A DNA stretch of 11,390 bases. Origin: Phoronis ovalis (taxonomy: Eukaryota > Phoronida > Phoronidae). Shown piece after piece: positions 8,625-11,390 of the stretch; positions within the stretch are counted from its first letter, which is position 1; every line of letters starts with the position of its first letter. The translations under genes were made by a program, and so were the position numbers. The stretch covers positions 1 through 11,390 of the forward strand of contig JAOXYB010053635.1 of assembly GCA_028565635.1 (NCBI GenBank). The letters run 5' to 3'. The notes under the pieces were generated by a model. The model was not told where the DNA came from. It worked only from the letters and a program-made list of their open reading frames with translations, and searched no databases.

Positions 8625-8713
8625 GACATACCTGCTAATTCTCACACGTTTGATTTGAGACTCACACATTTCAAAAACTCCTCACCATCTTATGTGAAGC
8701 CAATGCATCTTAC
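8625..8713 (-). repeat. Probable old CpG-decayed interspersed repeat
   Basis: The plus strand reads GACATACCTGCTAATTCTC, then CACACGTTTGATTTGAGACT, then CACACATTTCAAAAACTCCT, and so on. It resembles, from memory, a widespread animal repeat whose minus strand carries a GTGAGAGTTGGCAGGTATG-like string and repeated CTCACGCATTT blocks. Here most CACG positions read CACA, as expected from decay of methylated CpG. Two internal CTCACAC-TTT blocks (about 8640 and 8661) fit that structure. The family name is not known to me and the boundaries are approximate. Confidence 0.4.
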
Positions 8714-9514
8714 AGTTTAGTGAATTCCAAGGTAATGTTTGCAGTGTTGCCCAAGTTTCTGTAGAGGCCAAGTATTAAGCCATAATCTGTGCCCCTGTGT
8801 GCTCATTTTAATTTTACATGTTTAGGTAAGTTTAGCTTAGCTGTATCTGTGTGGAATTAATTGAGTGTTTGTATGGCTTAATTAGAGTCAATTAGTCTAT
8901 CACCTATATTTGCACCATTGTTTGATAATCACTGAAGAAATTATGGGTTATTTAGTAATGTCCACAAATGTGTTCACAGTGACATTGTGTTTGAACATAA
9001 GATCAAGACACTCTTATCAAGAATTTGAGAGTGTGACCTATCATGCTGTTTATGAAATGTGACTGATTTGTGTCACGAACAGATTTTAAATGCTGATGCT
9101 GCCTACTGGTAGGGTGGTGATCCATTCTGTAACCATGCAAATGAAGTAACTGATCAGAACTTATGATTTTACAGCCTTTGAATGTCACTTTCAGTTGCTT
9201 TTGGATAATGTCTACATGTCACTGTTGGGTGGAGGATCACAATGCATTGAATCATGTTATCACATGATCCATGCTGTTGCCCCAGGGCTATTGCACCTTC
9301 TCAACTAAAAACTTCAAGCTGAATTAAAAAAAGGATAAAAAATGTGCATTATCTACATGTGCAAGGATATCTTCATAATTTACTGACCCCAGCCTTATAT
9401 TATATGGTGTTAATAAAATATTACTAGTTATTTGATTTAAATTTGAGAATAACTCGTCTGTCAATATTAATGGCTTTTGCTTTCTACCGTGGTCATACTG
9501 TATGACATTCTGGC

Positions 9515-9597
9515 AGTTAGTTAATTGATTTTAATATCAAGCAGGAAATCTCATTTTATATGTTAAAATTAATGAAATTCATTAGGATTCCTTGTAT
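9515..9597 (+). repeat. Diverged direct duplication, copy 1
   Basis: This copy shares an exact 15-base core, CAGGAAATCTCATTT (9542-9556), with copy 2 at 9681-9766. Flanking similarity covers AGTT-AGTTAATT upstream and GAAATTCATT then CCTTGT downstream, with several indels. The cores are 170 bases apart. Confidence 0.45.
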
Positions 9598-9680
9598 GTA
9601 CATCATCACATCCCAGGTATACATCAGGAATCGCTAATGATTTTAACAATAATGCATGCAGGGTTAATGCATAGCTACAG

Positions 9681-9766
9681 AGTTGAAGTAATTATATTCT
9701 TTAACATCTAACAGGAAATCTCATTTACATTAACTTCAGATAAATGGAATTCATTCCTTCTTGTCT
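9681..9766 (+). repeat. Diverged direct duplication, copy 2
   Basis: The core CAGGAAATCTCATTT lies at 9712-9726, followed by GGAATTCATT and CCTTCTTGTC, which align with copy 1 after small gaps. The arrangement suggests an old local duplication of about 170 bp, or two decayed copies of one short element. Confidence 0.45.
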
Positions 9767-11390
9767 TCCAAAACAAACTGGTAAAGATTAAACTTGACTT
9801 CTTGCCAGTAAATTACAATTAATGCTCTGCTCATGAATGAATGATAAAAATAGTATATCAATTAAAAACAAGGTTTTAATTAATTTCCTTGCAAATCCAG
9901 TATCGATTTATGTAATTTGTGCATGACAATACATTTGTGGTTTATAGTTTGTAAACAGTTTGTAGGTTTTTTATTTTCTAGAAGTGGTCTAATAAAATTC
10001 ACATTATAGTTAGCTGCACACATGTGCATATTTTTTTCTGAAATTGTCTGTAACCTGCTGAGAGATGATTTGGAAATACTAAATTGTTTATAATAAACCT
10101 ATATATGTTTTGACTATATAAATATGATTTTCTTCATTAGTCTTTCATAATTGTGAATGATTGTTATTGCTTGTTTACTAATGAGAACAGATTGATATGT
10201 CTTACATAAAATGTGCCATGCATATTATGGTTCTTGGCATTTCTCCACCTGAATTAGTTACATGTATAAAGGTGAGAACAGACCAAATACATAACAATAT
10301 AAATCATCTAGATATAGTAAAAAGAAAAAAACAACTAAATATTCGGTAAATTTTTAAATACATCACAAATTATAGGTACTGACTGTCATTTATATAAATA
10401 CATGTATAGTTGTCACTGAACAATGAGCTGAGCATGCAGGATATCTAGTGGTTGACATTCAGTTACAGCTATCTCAATGTTGTTCTCCATAAAATAGTGT
10501 ATACATGTTCCAAGTATAAGTTTTTTGTGGAGAACACTGACAGTATGAACCATCATCCTTACTAGGGAACAAACAACAGTGCAGTTTCATGGCAGTAAAA
10601 TGTTTGTGGTTTACTTGAAATATGAAAACATATAAATCATGCTTTTGCATAACTGCATGCTTTAAATTCTAGCATCATATTTATGACTGTTTAATCATTA
10701 ACCCAGTTAGTAGAAAGTAAACCCTCAGTTCTTGCTGTTTACAGAATCTGACAATAACAGATCAGATGAAGTAATAAAGCTTAGTTTATAACATAATCTG
10801 CATCATCCATCACAATTTAAATTTACACATAAAAAAATTCTGTTTGTAGTTATCTTAATCACCACATTTTTATTGCAAATTTCGATATTAAAATATGTAA
10901 ATAGAAATTCTATTGTAATGCACCATGCTAGGTTGTTGAACTTTTTTATATAAAACACACATTAAATTGAAACGATTTTCTCATTTTTTAAACTTTGCTT
11001 TTGTAAGCACAATTACAATTTATAGAAATTTTAATTAATATCGTTCTCAGTTTTAGAACCACCCTTATATAATGGTATATAATGTACTAGAATTACCTGA
11101 ATGAAATTCTTTACATATTAACCTATATTTGGTGACCTAAACTGACATAATTAAAGAAAACACCATCAATTATTCATCACTCATGTTAAATTACAAAACC
11201 TGGGAGTTTAATATCAAACAAACTAAATGGTTTCTCTGAAGTATACTTTTAGTAATGTAATTGTGTGCATGGTCAACATTTATATATGTTGTCATTACAG
11301 TCAGCAATCAATCTTTTTACTAATTAAAACAATGCCTTGATCTTTATGAGTCAAAAGAATTGTTTTTAAATATGGGTCAAATGCACTTCT

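Larger units (their letters stand above)
7566..11390. other. AT-rich non-coding DNA, no supported gene
   Basis: This is AT-rich, CpG-poor DNA (about three CpG counted by eye in 10001-11000). Open frames are short and lack recognisable families; those near 7992-8258 and 8178-8390 overlap on opposite strands and start without ATG. It contains a probable decayed interspersed repeat (8625-8713), a diverged direct duplication (9515-9597 with 9681-9766), and small chance-level hairpins such as ATCATGT/ACATGAT at 9251-9268. After about 9770 nothing distinctive was seen. Confidence 0.6.

Noticed and set aside
9003-9188. His-rich 61-codon minus-strand frame
   Set aside because: The His, Gln and Ser richness follows from local base composition; there is no motif or splice context.
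9234-9270. Competing small stems GGATCA/TGATCC and ATCATGT/ACATGAT
   Set aside because: Stems of six and seven pairs are expected by chance in 11 kb.
9586-9632. Imperfect hairpin GATTCCT/AGGAATC as a microRNA precursor
   Set aside because: Only seven solid pairs with a mismatched extension and about 47 bases in total, too short for a typical precursor.

Overview
The window looks like non-coding nuclear DNA from an animal. It is roughly two-thirds A+T. CpG is strongly depleted (by eye about 3 to 8 per kb outside the transposon), with matching TG/CA excess, which suggests a cytosine-methylated genome. No long open reading frame is present: the longest ATG-started frame is 92 codons and no protein family is recognisable. 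There is no bacterial gene organisation, no rRNA, no convincing tRNA and no CRISPR. The species cannot be named from the sequence; an invertebrate or non-mammalian vertebrate intron, or intergenic or long UTR DNA, fits best.

Layout. Positions 1-3020 are AT-rich and unique-looking, with a few weak exon-like patches. Positions 3021-3452 hold the clearest feature, a 432-bp non-autonomous DNA transposon (MITE). It has imperfect terminal inverted repeats, a TA on each side, internal hairpins and about seven GCGCTT/AAGCGC motifs, and its CpG content is near expectation, unlike its surroundings. Positions 3453-7190 are again unique-looking, with a short (TA)n tract at 3888-3903 and two exon-like patches (4187-4422 and 6599-6723). 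Positions 7191-7565 combine an exon-like patch ending next to an AATAAA, a four-copy 44-bp minisatellite (7300-7472), and a CpG-bearing hairpin block with a 23-bp palindrome (7539-7561). From 7566 to the end the DNA is AT-rich, with a probable old CpG-decayed interspersed repeat (8625-8713) and a diverged direct duplication (9515-9597 and 9681-9766).

No set of genes working together can be shown. The most speculative reading is a plus-strand spliced transcript using small exons with good splice-site context. One candidate (4187-4261) is phase-compatible with two alternative last exons (6599-6723 and 7191-7297), each followed by AATAAA. Phase agreement happens one time in three by chance, so this is a hypothesis for transcript data and is not given as a gene call.
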